A DNA stretch of 64,000 nucleotides from Codonopsis lanceolata. Taxonomy: Eukaryota; Streptophyta; Magnoliopsida; Asterales; Campanulaceae. Shown here one piece after another: positions 43,561-54,617 of the stretch; the stretch's first letter is position 1; every line of letters starts with the position of its first letter. The position numbers were made by a program, and so were the translations under genes. Where the stretch lies: contig CM028383.1 of the NCBI GenBank assembly GCA_013146195.2, forward strand, positions 16,887,642-16,951,641, read 5' to 3'. The notes below the pieces were generated by a model. The model worked only from the letters and a program-made list of their open reading frames with translations. It made no database searches and was not told the origin of the DNA.

Positions 43561-46500
43561 AAAAGTTAATATGTTGTTAATTATTTCTTTCATACAGGTA
43601 GACCCAGTATTAGACTAATCGGAAGGCGTAAGTTCTTCTTTAGGAAGACCTAAAGGTTAGTACTCTTACTTAGTCTATTTTACGCTAAAGAGGTTTCTAA
43701 AGCAATAAAAGGGGTCGAGGACAAAAATTCGGTACTTAAGAAAATATCTTAAGTTCAGCTTTTCAAACCGGATATTTTCTCGCCTTTAAATAGCCCTTGA
43801 ACCGTCATTTCCAAACTTTACGAAACCCTACGAGCAGAAATCTTCTCTCTCTCTCTCTCTAAGCATCTACTTTACGTAAATTTCAAGTTCTTCGTCTTGT
43901 TTCTTCTTCTCATCCTCAAACAATGAATGCGTTTATCTCTACTCTACTCGTAATTTTACGGATCTTGTTACGCATTTCAAAATCATATTAAAATCTTTTG
44001 GAATTCAAACCGTCATTTTCGAGCATGATTCGCCATTGTTGTCCTTACATACTTGAATACTAACGATCGTTTTTGTTTATTCATTGTTCATTCTTATGAA
44101 AACTTACATTATGCATTTCTCGAGTGTGGTTACTCTAAACATTCTAGGGTTTCAAGTCTTTGCTTAAAAATTTCAATTATTTGATAAAACTTTGAAATTC
44201 CTACTTGTTTAGATATCTAGATGAAAAGCCTAAATTTTATTTTGTTTTTCTTTCGGGCAAGAATCTTCAAAAACTAAGAGCGGCAGTAGGAAGACTTTTG
44301 ACCACGAGAAAGTCATTCCTCGGTGCAAATATAAATCTTCGGGATATCCATCCTATCTGCTCACGGCGTCATTGTCGCCACGGACCCCAAGCTATACATT
44401 CGGGCATGTGTATTGACCTTAGTCAATCAACTCCATAGCCGCCGGTGTAAAAGCTTGTGAGGATATGGGCGCCTCAGGGATTACGCCCCTCTTACGCCTC
44501 AGCGACAAAAACTTCTGATATCTTCTGGCGAGAAGAATTTTATCAACGAATGGAGCTCATGAGCCGATGCGTTCTTCGTGGGTGGATTCGAGGCCGTCCC
44601 ATTTTGTCACCGCCAAATCTATTTCCACCATCATTGGCGTGCACTACGGTGGAGCTGTTTACGCAACAACGGTGAGGCTTTACATGCAGGAAGCCATGAG
44701 GGAGGACACACCAGGGAGCCCTGAGGGAAAATGCTCGAAATCTGTTCCCTCTTGGCGTCTCTTGCACTAGCCACCTTCTTGACAAGGGGCTCCTTTTCAA
44801 AGTGGAGCACATGATATGTTCTTGGCCAGATAAATCGACCCGGTCTTTGTATTTCTGACTTAAATGCAGGGGGCTCATCATCTTCGGCAGTGAGCGGTGG
44901 GTGGAGAAAGCTAAGAACAACCCCACTTGCAGCGCCCTTTCGTCGAGCTTATCAATGCCTGTTGAGGGATGATGCGAGACATCAACTCTTCTTTGAAAGA
45001 AGATGAGTTGTTTGCGGTAACCAAGGACAAGCAACTCACGACCTCGTTTTTCGGTAAGTACTGAATACGAGAACAAGCGCCGGCTACAAAAGGTGCCGCG
45101 GTCTCTCTTGACAAAGTGGCCAAACCTACACCGATCTTGGTCACCGCTTCAACATGGAAGCACATTTAGGCTGGGAGCGGGACCTCCAAAGGTCTCGAAA
45201 AATATGACGATCGGGTGGCCACGGCCTCCATCTTAAGGCCCAGGCACGGCGAGCGAGCGAGGCGGGTGCTATTGGCCAAAATAGCGGCCGAGGCAAAGCC
45301 AAGAAGACAAGGCGGAAGTGGCACCTCCAGCGAAGAGGAGCAGGCCAAATGGATAAGGAAGGAGATGAAGGAAGGCCAGAAGAAGAAGGCACAAGGCCAA
45401 ACTAGCCATTCCTCCCATCCATCCACCCAGCCAAGCCATCCTCTCGACCACCTCCCTGCCTGAGCCAAAGCGAAGGAGACTTCGTAAAACCTTTGAAGAC
45501 CAGCCATCGGCGATCCACCAACCTCTAGATGGCGGTGAGTCTCTATTCGGCCGTGAGGAAGAAAGGAGAGCTACCGAACTGACCCTCTACCCCCAACCCA
45601 CTATACCCTCTAGGCGCACAACCAACTACCGGCGCCCAAACCCACATCAACCCTTCATCTATACATCAACCGACTACCCCTTCACCACCTCAGGAATCTA
45701 TCCCTCGGGAGGAGCCTCAAAATGAGGAGGAGCCGGCGGAGCCCCAACTCCTCCTCCCCTTCACCCTTTAACTACTCACGACCCATCCACACCTTCCTCA
45801 CCACCCCAATCCCAACCAACTTCTTCCACCACACCACAGCCCTTAGATCCTGCTGCTGCCAAGTTCCTCTTTGAACTTTCATCAGTAGCAGATCTATTCA
45901 CCTCTTCTCATCAACCTTCTCAACCTTCTCAACCTCCTCAACCTTCCCTTCAAAAACCCAAATCCCTCTTCTACCCGCCGCTTCTTTACGGTTCTCTAGA
46001 ACCCATTTCCCAATCCTCCCACATCGGTGAAAATTCGACGATATGGGCTGGATTCCCCACCAACTCCCCTCCTCCCTCCCCTATAACCCTATCCTCTTCC
46101 ACCAAAACCATCCCCACCCAAGACTCATCTTCTTACGTCTCCGAGAACTCCCCTCCCAAGCGCCCCGGGCTGCGGACTACTGCCTCTGCCGGCACCATTC
46201 ACATTGGCCAAGCATCTATTTCCAATCGGCCCGGCCAATGTTGAAATTTTGTCGGCTAGATGCCATCTACCAGCGGTTAGGCGAACTCACAAGCATATCT
46301 ACGCTACTGCTGAAGTAGCCCTGCGGCGGCCAAGGGCCAGGACCGCCACTACTCTTCGACAATTTCAAGAGGATGTGCGGACTCGTTTTGGGCAGATGCG
46401 GCACGACTTCAGCGATGTCAAGATCAGCGTAGAAGCTCAGCGAGATGAAGGCTGCCGTATCATAGGTTCCATTTTCTCGAGCTCTTCCACGCCATCACTC

Positions 46501-47196
46501 TCCATCTTAGCCACGGTCGTACTCTATTATGGAACTCAACAACCTCGCTCAACTACGCCCATGACATAATGAATGCCAGCAGGGATCGTGATCGGCCATC
46601 ACGGAGGAGAAACAAATGAGATCTATCAACGAGAATCTTGATGGAAGAAACGGCCGTCTTCGTGAAGAAGCGGACTACCGTTCTCGTTCCACGGACCTCA
46701 AGCGATGCGGATGCCGAATACCAAGAAGAATGGAAGAGCTAGAGCGAGAAAGAAAGAAAAAGGAGGCTGAGACAAAGGCAAAGGGAAAAAGACCTTGGTA
46801 GCTTTTGTATCTTTTCTTCCACTTTCCTTTGTATTTATCTTATTTTTGAAAACTTCGTCAAATGTAAACATCTTGTTTATGAATACTGAGATGATTACTT
46901 GCTTTTTCAAAAATTATCTTGTTTAAATTCTTCTTTGCTTTATTGTTTATCTATATGAGAATTTAAACATTTAGTTTAAATTGATTTAAGCTGGCTGGCG
47001 ATCTATGTGCTATTCTTTGACTCTCTTATTCTTGTATGCACTTAGATTAGTCTCTTGCATCTGAGGTGTTATTACGTTTAATAGAGGCATGTCTACCGAT
47101 TACGTAATATATATAAACTTTCTCGGACATGCTATTATCTATTAAATAGTTTGTTTTAAAACCCTCATTTGTAGTAATGATGACCGGATATAAATA
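43561..47196 (+). pseudogene. Sirevirus env-like region, broken
   Basis: Position after pol, length and composition match the env-like ORF region of SIRE elements. The best remains are a basic/acidic segment at 45215-45463 (AKPRRQGGSGTSSEEEQAKWIRKEMKEGQKKKAQG), a Pro/Ser-rich part at 45600-46100, and a charged helical end at 46616-46800 (RRMEELERERKKKEAETKAKGKRPW) ending in TAG. A (TC)n run at 43844-43860 lies in the spacer. No transmembrane segment can be assigned. I describe only what is present and do not reconstruct it. Confidence 0.55.
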
Positions 47197-47205
47197 GGAG
47201 GAGAT
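47197..47205 (+). other. Polypurine tract of the Sirevirus
   Basis: AGGAGGAGAT directly before TGTTGATTC, as in other SIRE elements. Confidence 0.75.
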
Positions 47206-48444
47206 TGTTGATTCTTTTGTTAAATTTATATCGATCGGTACATTACATTAGTTTTATACTTGATGGCTAATCGGGCTGCGTATCGATTAGCGTGGCAACT
47301 GTGTATAGAACTTTGCCTTGTATAGTTTTTGTAGGACTCTTTTCGGGTTCGGCGGAAGACCCTTTCTCGGCTTCACGGAAGACACCTTTCGAAGCTTAAG
47401 ATCGGTAGACCTCGTGTCCGGTGATGCGCTTCTCGTGTCCTCTTCGGCATAAAGCTAGGCTGGATTAATTCAAACTTATTTCCATATATTATTTGAATTA
47501 ATCCAAGTCATTCTCGACATGTCAAGCCGCCGAAAGCAACTTTCAGCGGGGAAGACTTTTCGTCTGAGCGATGCTGATAAAAGCGGCGTCCCCTACTACG
47601 CTTCATCTCTCGAATCGACACCAAATCGCCCACTTTTTGAAGATCTCGAAATGATTATACGCTGCGGATATACGTGAAGGCGAAATTCCTTGGTGACCCC
47701 ATGCATTTAATGCATTTATGAATAAATTTGTTAAAGCCTTCGTCCTCTCAACGGATTCTTTTGAAGTGCACTGCTTTAAATCGCCATTGAAGATGGAACA
47801 AAGAGACAAGCATGCAGAATCAATCGAACACTTAAAGAATTGCTCGAATCTATACAACTCCAAGTCTTTCACCTCGGTGCATTCAATAGATCCTCAGCAG
47901 ATCTAGAAGTCCTCGTCAACAACAAGAAAGCTCTTCAACATTTATTGTTTTATTCTTCTTGTTGTTTACTTCCATTAACTATATACACGCAATTAAATAT
48001 CTTGTATTTACGATATTTAATTCCATAGACAAACACAAGTCAATATTTTGTACACGATCCACTAGGGATATTCTTTGTAATTAATCTAAGTGGAAAACAT
48101 AGTGCACAATTTAAATCCAAGGTTGGCCTTGGTGGTGGGCGTAGCACTATTATGATGTGAACCATCTCAAAATACTTGTGTTATTTCCTTACGTTTGTCT
48201 ATTACTTGAAGCGCATAGTTTCCTTGTTCATTATATCCATTTCAATGAGAACTTAAGTAATACGTAAAAGGTCTAGGTAGTCCTTATCGGCGGACCTGGA
48301 ACAATTTTCTTGAAGGTCTTCCGCTACTTGAAACTCTTCATAAACTTCAAGTAACTTTCAAGGAACTTACTTAAAAGTTTTAAAGTGTTAATAAGCTATT
48401 CAACCCCCCCTTCTAGCTTATTATTGTGCTCATTGGGACCCACA
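47206..48444 (+). repeat. 3' LTR of the Sirevirus (1239 bp)
   Basis: It begins TGTTGATTCTTTTG and ends CATTGGGACCCACA. The CAACCCCCCCTTCTAGCTTATTATTG stretch just before the end is a typical Sirevirus LTR feature. No second LTR in the window, so neither age nor target duplication can be judged. Confidence 0.8.
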
Positions 48445-49102
48445 GGTTGCGAGATCGATGCTTGAGTGCGAACACGGTTTCTCGATTCCTTGGGTGCAGG
48501 TCACTAATTCGTGAGAGGCGAAGGCAATTGAGCCTTGGGCAAATAAGTGATAAAAAGCAGAAAGGGGGTTTATACAGTTTAAACCCTAGATCAGAAATTA
48601 AGAAAAGGGCAATACAATGGAATGATGAAGAGGAGACGGCGAAATACCTGGAGAATTTGATGAAAGTCTTGATGTCGTTCTTAAACTGCAGCAAGGATGC
48701 AATGTGGGACGCGATTCTTGATGAAGACCTGCAGAAAGTTGGGTTTTGCTTCGTTCGTTTGCTTGAAGATTGATTTGAAGGGTAAAGAAGCGTAAAGTGG
48801 TAAAAGGATTAAATCCTACCTTTTATACTCCACGAAGCCGCCGGTTAGGAATCAAATCATTGGGCCCTAAGCACGAGGCGCAGTGAACGAGGCCGCATTT
48901 AATGGGCCTAGGAAGTTGAACTTGCTTTTAGAACTGGCGGCTGACGGTTGACGGCTGACGTTTCGTTCTCTTAGGAAACGCTTGTTCAAGAAGTTTTGTG
49001 AATTGCCGCCAATTTAAATTTTGGGTTTTCAAATATTCGGGGGGAGCTACTTTGAGATTTTTTGGATCCTCCTCGTCATGAGCATGAATACTCGATAAGA
49101 CA
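48445..49102 (+). other. Probable 3' internal region of a Tat-type element
   Basis: It lies directly left of a polypurine tract and LTR, so it should be the 3' untranslated part of that element, cut on the left by the Sirevirus. The minus strand shows a TATA-like AGTATAAAAGG at about 48818-48828 and an ORF of 93 codons (48413-48694) with no known motif. Tat elements are known for antisense ORFs in this region, but the link is tentative. Confidence 0.4.
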
Positions 49103-49118
49103 AGGAGTTGGGGGCTAC
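49103..49118 (+). other. Polypurine tract of the Tat-type element
   Basis: AGGAGTTGGGGGCTAC precedes the LTR start TGAGCTGCCCGG. It is similar to the tract at 22402-22416 on the other strand. Confidence 0.6.
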
Positions 49119-49804
49119 TGAGCTGCCCGGCCCAATTAAGCCCAAGCCAGGAGCCACGTGTCAGTCGTGTATATCTTCCGAGCAAGCGAGCAAACATATT
49201 ACGCGAGCAATCAGGTAAAGTCTCCGTTTTGGCCGGGATAAATACTTGAGATGGCTTTAATTATGCGAGCAATATCGATGAGCGGGCAACCTAGCTCGAT
49301 TGCACTAGTAAGTTGAGGGGGAGAGCAACATTGCTCGATGGCACCAAGTAAGTTATAAACAGTTGAGGGCATTGATCCCCGGAAAAGATCAAGATAACAG
49401 TTGAGGGTGATCACACCCGGGCAATCATCCCGACTATAAGCTATGACAGTTTGCAGAGGAGTTGATGCTCGTCAATGGGCAGTTAATGCCAATCATGGGC
49501 AGTTAATGCTAATTATGGGCAGTTATTCATGATAATGGGCAGTTATGCCTCCGGCACATATAAAAACCTGGTGAAAATTGGAGAGAGGTATGCGCAATCT
49601 TATTTCCTTAGCCTAAACTCTGTCAAATTGTGAACTTATTGTACTAATTCACACGCCGGAGGGCTTTTGCAGGGAGTGCCCCTGCCCAGTTAACGTTCGT
49701 TCTTCTTCATTTCAGAGTTGGGCTCAGAGGAACTGTAAGCACGTTGAAAGCCAGGTGCTTGGATTGGGCTGATTCAGTGGGTCCAGATTATCTTGGACGC
49801 ATCA
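49119..49804 (+). mobile_element. 3' LTR of a Tat-type Gypsy element (686 bp)
   Basis: It begins TGAGCTGCCCGGCCC and ends GACGCATCA, with TATA box CATATAAAAACC at about 49557-49568. It aligns in landmarks with the minus-strand LTRs at 1438-2027 (same ends) and 21971-22400 (AAACTCTGTCAAATT, CCCCTGC-CAGTT). Confidence 0.65.
49470..49552 (+). repeat. Short tandem repeat TGGGCAGTTA-TGC inside the Tat LTR
   Basis: ATGGGCAGTTA appears four times at roughly 22-bp steps (about 49475, 49496, 49517 and 49538), just upstream of the TATA box. This is where LTR enhancer repeats are usually found. Confidence 0.7.
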
Positions 49805-49815
49805 CTTGTAATTTT

Positions 49816-51010
49816 CCTTTTATTTCCATTATTTTTCTGAAATTTTATTGATTATTTTGAGATTTGGTTAATGATTAATTGAATTTGAGATCCTATTTTT
49901 ATGTATTTTGTGCTTAATGTAGGTATCTCAAATATATTCAAAGTTTTAAGGCTTAATATACGCAAATCGAGGAAAAAATCGGAAGATGGTATGAAATTGC
50001 AAAGCCTAGGAGAAGAGGGTCTTCGGCAACCACATTTTGGAAAGCAGGGGCACCAGAGCTAATTGAAGAAGTGCAGTGGGCAGCGCTGAAAAGCCGGTTG
50101 AAGGTATATAATGCGTTGTCGCCATCTTAAGCGGCCATGTCGCCAAGGTCCAACCGCGGGTCCCTGCCACGAATTCAGGTTTATCCAACCCATTTCAGTC
50201 ATTCAGCTCCGTATTCCTGCCCAGTTCACCTCACCACTCGACCTGCGTGCCAATGGATGGTCCGCGTCTCTTCAAACGGGCTGCCCACCCTCCAAATTAA
50301 ACCCAGCTGTCTCATTTCATCCCCTCCATTTTACTTCCATTTGTGTTAAAGAAAAACTAATGATGCTTGTAATAATTTGATCTCATTGTTATTAATTGTT
50401 ATTCATCAATTTTTGAGTATTATGATGTGTTCTTAATGCTTGTAATAATTTGATCACCTATTACATGATTTCAAAAATTGTCTAATGCATGAAAGTGACT
50501 TGGTAATTTTGGAAAATACAACATAATTGTTTTTTGATTGGTTAATCAACGTTACAAATTCTCCTTAAGATAGTCAATTGGAGTTTTGTGATTGGAAGCG
50601 ATTAATATGATAAATTCATATGTAGCGATAATCCATAATTTTATACTTTTAATTAGCACCATTATACAAAGCGAAAGTCCTTACTGGTGATTTTTGAATC
50701 CCCAACTTCTAAAAAATAAAATAGTTTTATTAGCAATTCCTAATTAAATCACAACAGAAGAGCCAATTGAAGTCAAAAATCCTAGATCCTCTCTTATCGA
50801 AATCAACCCATTTTAATATTGCTTTATTTTTTTTATTGCTTTAACTTAATTAATTAGTTAAATCGCTCCAATTCGATCATTTATATATAGTCAAAATCGC
50901 AGCGTGTTTGGTATTCTTTAAAAACAACCAATTTGCTTCCTTGTGGGTTCGACACTATACTTTATTACTTTTTTAATCGGGCAATTTTCCGTGTGCGTTT
51001 TTCAACCAAT
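49816..51010 (+). mobile_element. Athila-type LTR relic
   Basis: The right end carries TTCCTTGTGGGTTCGACACTATACTTTATTAC, the same kind of terminal signature as CCCTGTGGATACGATCCCGACTTACC in the TR-GAG LTRs. The middle (50000-50300) has the AAGCCTAGGAGAAGAGGG/CAGTGGGCAGCGC texture of such LTRs. It is bordered on the left by the Tat LTR. The boundaries are approximate and no gene follows, so it may be a solo LTR. Confidence 0.5.
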
Positions 51011-53387
51011 AAGTTTTTGTATGTGCACAAACGTTCACTGATGAGGAAATAACTAAGAACGTCATGAAAACTAATAAAGATGATGAAGATGAAAGTTTTA
51101 CAATAGAGTCCCCATCGCGTAAAAAAGCTCTTACAGTGACGATCTCATTGAAAAAATGACTCGATTGTCGTTAAAATCACGTCGTCCCCAAGTCGGAATG
51201 ACCAAAAGTATTATTTAAGAAAGATTATTAATTAATCAAGTTTTAAATTTTCTTAGATGTGTCTTTTTTTCTTTTGTTATTGTCAACTAGTGTTTATACA
51301 CGTGTGTAAAATGCACGACATATATGTTTTTCAACTAAATTATACATACAAAATTAAAAGAATAAATTAGGGGACACTGCTTAACTAAAAATATATATCA
51401 ATAAGATTAGTCATTATAGAATTTGAAAATTAATCATTTTCTACAACATAATTTTATCTATGATTATTCAATTGAAAAAAAAACAAACACCAAAATGATC
51501 ATTTAGTCACAATATGATTTTGACATGGATCAAATAATTCAAACTTTAACATTACTACATCCGTCCCAAAAGAAAGGATGATGATAATTTAAAAACAGAT
51601 GGAGATTTTATTTCAATAATTTGTGGATGGACACAAAGGGAATGCTGAATAATAATTTTGGGTCGGAAGAAGTATATATTTGCTGATTAAATATCATCTA
51701 ATAGAAAAAAACAATAATATGTACAGTTGGCCCAAAAAAAAGTCATTAAATACCATGTTAATTACGTGCTCCCTTCGTTCTTGGTAAAAAAAAATCCTTG
51801 TTTGAAAGTCATACTTTTGAAAAAAAAATGATACTTTTAGTAGTCCATTAATAATAAAATGAATAAATATGGGCCGGTTCTTTATTTGAAAATTATAACC
51901 TCTCTGTTGTACTATTTTTTATCCAACAACATAAGTCTTTTTTTCTTCCTAAAATGCCCCTCCCTCTTCTGTTGATGGATATCAATCACCGGAGTTAACA
52001 CGAATTCAAAGAAAATAGATCTAAAAATATAGGACTTAACATTTTAATTAGCTCCGTTTCAATTTTTTTTTATAGATCTGGATAATTTGAACTTATCAAT
52101 TTTAGAGTTGGAATTTTCCTAAATTATATATTGAAAAATTATTTCGATTTTGTTAATTTATTTTTACATCCTCTAATTTTTCAGACTTGCTTACTTAAAG
52201 GCTAAAGCACAGATTTAGATCCGAAATTTTCAGATATGTAATCTAAGAGATGTACATAACTTTATTTTTAAGAAAACAAAATTATAAATATAGATCCTAA
52301 CTTTCTAGATCGATTTAATTTATTTTTTTTAAAGATATGGGTAAACACCAAGACAAGGTATTTTAAGAGCAAATGAAGAATTTTTTTTGAAGTAAAATGC
52401 AAAAACTAAACCATATATATTGGGCAAAGGAATACAATATATATTTCTTATGTACAAATGTACAATAGGACTTTTGAAATTTGAATGATGTTCACAAGCA
52501 TGATTGACACAAGTATCAAAGAATGTAAAATGTTATAGATGTGTTTTCAAGCTCGAAAACCAAGACTAATATCGGGCCAGTTAAGACCACATCGATAGTA
52601 AAAGTGGAAAACACTCTCTACCAGCTAGTTACCTCCTTGAATGTTTTTAAAGTGAAAAAAAATGGCAAAAACTCTTTTAGTAATATTTTCATATCTTAAT
52701 ATAATTAATAATCAAGTTCTCAAAATAAAAATAAAAGTGGTAATGAACTTGTTTTTATTTTTTATCAAGTAATCGTTTACGTTTTGGTAATTCAATAGCG
52801 TGCTTATCTCATACACGTTACTTAATAAAAAATACTCCCTTCGTTCTGGGTAATGAATCTATTATTTCATTTTTGAATGTTTCAATTAAAGAGTTTACTT
52901 TCTAAATTAAGACATAAAAATGTTATTTTATTACTAATGAACTATTAAAAATGTCATTTTATTAAAAAATTGACTTTCAAACGAAGACTCTTTGTCCGAA
53001 ACGAAGAAACTAAAAATTCTCAGTACTTCAATCCATGGTCATCTCGAGGTAAGGCTAAAATTATATAATTTTACAAAGTAACTTTACAATTAACTGTTCT
53101 AACGAAATATAAGAGAGTAATTAGTGACTACAAAAATATTTGTGGATCACACACAAAACGCATACGCGACTAAAAAGATTAATTTTTATAAGAGCATCAA
53201 TACTAATGTAAATGTGAAATAAATTACTCCGTAGATGTCAATTAAGATTTTTAGTGGGATGACAACGTGGGATTGGGATCTAACTCTTTGTCCTCTATCT
53301 AGCCTATTGGGTTCTGGCTGGGTGGGTGGAACTTGTTTATTGACTTAGAGTTGAGAAAGTCTAAGACACGTTTAGTTTTGAACCTTA
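51011..53387. other. AT-rich intergenic region with MITE relics
   Basis: Relics: about 51550-51675 (CATCCGTCCCAAAAGAAAGG to GGGTCGGAAGAAGTA), 51768-51860 (CTCCCTTCGTTCTTGGTAAAAAAAAATCC) and 52833-53010 (CTCCCTTCGTTCTGGGTAATGAATC to ACTCTTTGTCCGAAACGAAG), the last with matching inverted ends. No genes. Confidence 0.5.
51287..51320 (-). mobile_element. Helitron-like 3' terminus
   Basis: On the minus strand: CGTGC-ATTTTACA-CACG hairpin, ten bases (TGTATAAACA), then CTAG followed by T, at 51290-51287. The other end was not found. Confidence 0.4.
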
Positions 53388-53688
53388 GGACTTGTTTGGT
53401 AATCAGACAATGATAAACAGTATAATTAATTTCAGTATTATTAGTACCCTCGTTATTAATCCTCATTTGTATATCAGGGGTAGTTTTGAGATTATAAATG
53501 TTAATCCTAATTTTTTTTAGTGAGGGCGCTAATAATACCACCCTCCCCCTTGGTATTAATAATGAGGGGATAATGACTTTATCCAGATAACTCGTGTTAT
53601 TAATCCCGACCACCTATTGCGTACCAAACATCAGACAACTCGGCTTATTAATCCTATCTGACCTTAATCCTGACTACCAAATGACACC
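53388..53688. mobile_element. Tourist-type MITE (301 bp)
   Basis: The left end GGACTTGTTTGGTAATCAG and the right end CTGACTACCAAATGACACC are inverted repeats of the PIF/Harbinger GG-TTGTTTGGTA type. They are flanked by TTA on both sides (53385-53387 and 53689-53691), the expected 3-bp duplication. No transposase. Confidence 0.8.
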
Positions 53689-53729
53689 TTAGGTTATTCA
53701 TTTAAGTTTTTGTTTTTATTTTTATAATC

Positions 53730-53910
53730 ATTCAAACCAACGGGCCAACATGAAAACCGGTGGTTCAACCTGCCAAAATGCAAACCTATAGGTCTGAACC
53801 GTTTAACTTGAAAATTAAAAAAAGTTGTAATTTTTCAAACCTAACCCTTACAAAATCGGTTTAATCGGTTCGCTCCTACGGTTTTAAGACCTATTAATAT
53901 CTCTAGATAT
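53730..53910. repeat. CGGTTTAATCGGTT-type repeat block
   Basis: AACCGGTGGTTCAACC, CTGAACCG and AATCGGTTTAATCGGTTCG resemble the block at 11775-12290. Probably another end of the same kind of element. Confidence 0.45.
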
Positions 53911-54603
53911 CACGAGTCAATCAAATTTCTTCACATTGTGGATAATTAATAATGTCAATTTTTTACATACTACTTGAATGTGTAAATACATCATAGTTAG
54001 CATTTTTCTTTGTAAAAACTTTCTATTGGTTGTTTAATTTTCTTTTATTTTTTTTGTCAAATTTTATTTTAGTAGTGAAATGCATGTCACATATGATCAA
54101 AATTACATTTGCATTAGAGAGATCCATTTAAATTGAATGTAAATGAAGAGTAGAGGAAAATTGACACGTATGATTGAGAGTATTAATTATACACGATCAT
54201 ATATGATCAAATCCACAGTTGCATTGGTGATGCTATAAGTAGGCTTCCATTCATTTTAAATTTATGACCTATATCATGGATGCAGCCATATTTAAGAACG
54301 TAAGTTATATTATGAGGGGAGAGAGAGAGAGAGAGAGAGAAGTTATTTATCTGCAAACACATAAGCAACCACTATTACCTGTTTCTTTTCAAAGTCATAC
54401 ATGCTATCATCAAGAAAAAGAAAAAATAAAAGAAAAAGAAAAAGAAAAAGAAAAAGAAAAATAGAAGAACCGATTGAAGCAAGAAACTTCACATGGTTCA
54501 ATTACAGAAACAAATACAGTCTTCACAGGGAAAAATAATCATGACATCAAAGAGAGCCAATGACTTTTGCAAAATGGATTCTTCATTCTTTTCTTGCACA
54601 CGC
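53911..54603. other. TAC1 downstream region with simple repeats
   Basis: (GA)n at 54317-54340 and a GAAAAA/AAAAAG-type repeat at 54413-54461. A segment with TATGATCAAA-T-ACA-TTGCATT occurs at 54093-54116 and again at 54201-54225. The minus strand 54480-54603 would be the 3' UTR if the distal exon below is right. Confidence 0.4.
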
Positions 54604-54617
54604 TCAAGCAACAAAAA
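54604..54617 (-). CDS. TAC1: Possible last coding exon of the TAC1-like gene
   Basis: On the minus strand, a T-rich tract and TTTGCAG (ending 54618) are followed by 14 nt. With the G left over from the exon ending at 56878, they read V-F-V-A and TGA. The intron would be 2260 bp. Rice TAC1 is known to carry a long intron near its 3' end, which makes this plausible. The alternative is read-through at 56878, adding 18 residues before TAA. Transcript data are required to decide. Confidence 0.35.

Larger units (their letters stand above)
38459..48444 (+). mobile_element. Sirevirus (SIRE-type Copia), decayed, 5' end missing
   Basis: From inside gag through protease region, integrase, reverse transcriptase, RNase H, an env-like region and a 3' LTR, in the order and with the length of a Sirevirus. 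The 5' LTR and first half of gag fall in the gap. Reading frames are broken dozens of times. Unusually many breaks coincide with CG where CAG or CTG is expected, so part of the damage may be sequencing error. Confidence 0.85.

Noticed and set aside
44543..45076. 177-codon minus-strand ORF
   Set aside because: It is antisense to the env-like region of the Sirevirus and shows no motif; CG-rich antisense frames stay open by chance there.
38278..48444. One single Copia element from the gag start at 38278 to the LTR at 48444
   Set aside because: The gag start is of the short-LTR type, while everything after the gap is Sirevirus, including its 1.2-kb LTR.
48413..48773. Possible host gene exon (ORFs on both strands)
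   Set aside because: It sits between a Sirevirus LTR and a Tat polypurine tract, where internal element sequence is expected; no protein family recognised.
50930..50960. tRNA-like GGTTCGACAC box
   Set aside because: No acceptor stem, A box or CCA-proximal pairing around it; the motif belongs to the Athila-type LTR end.
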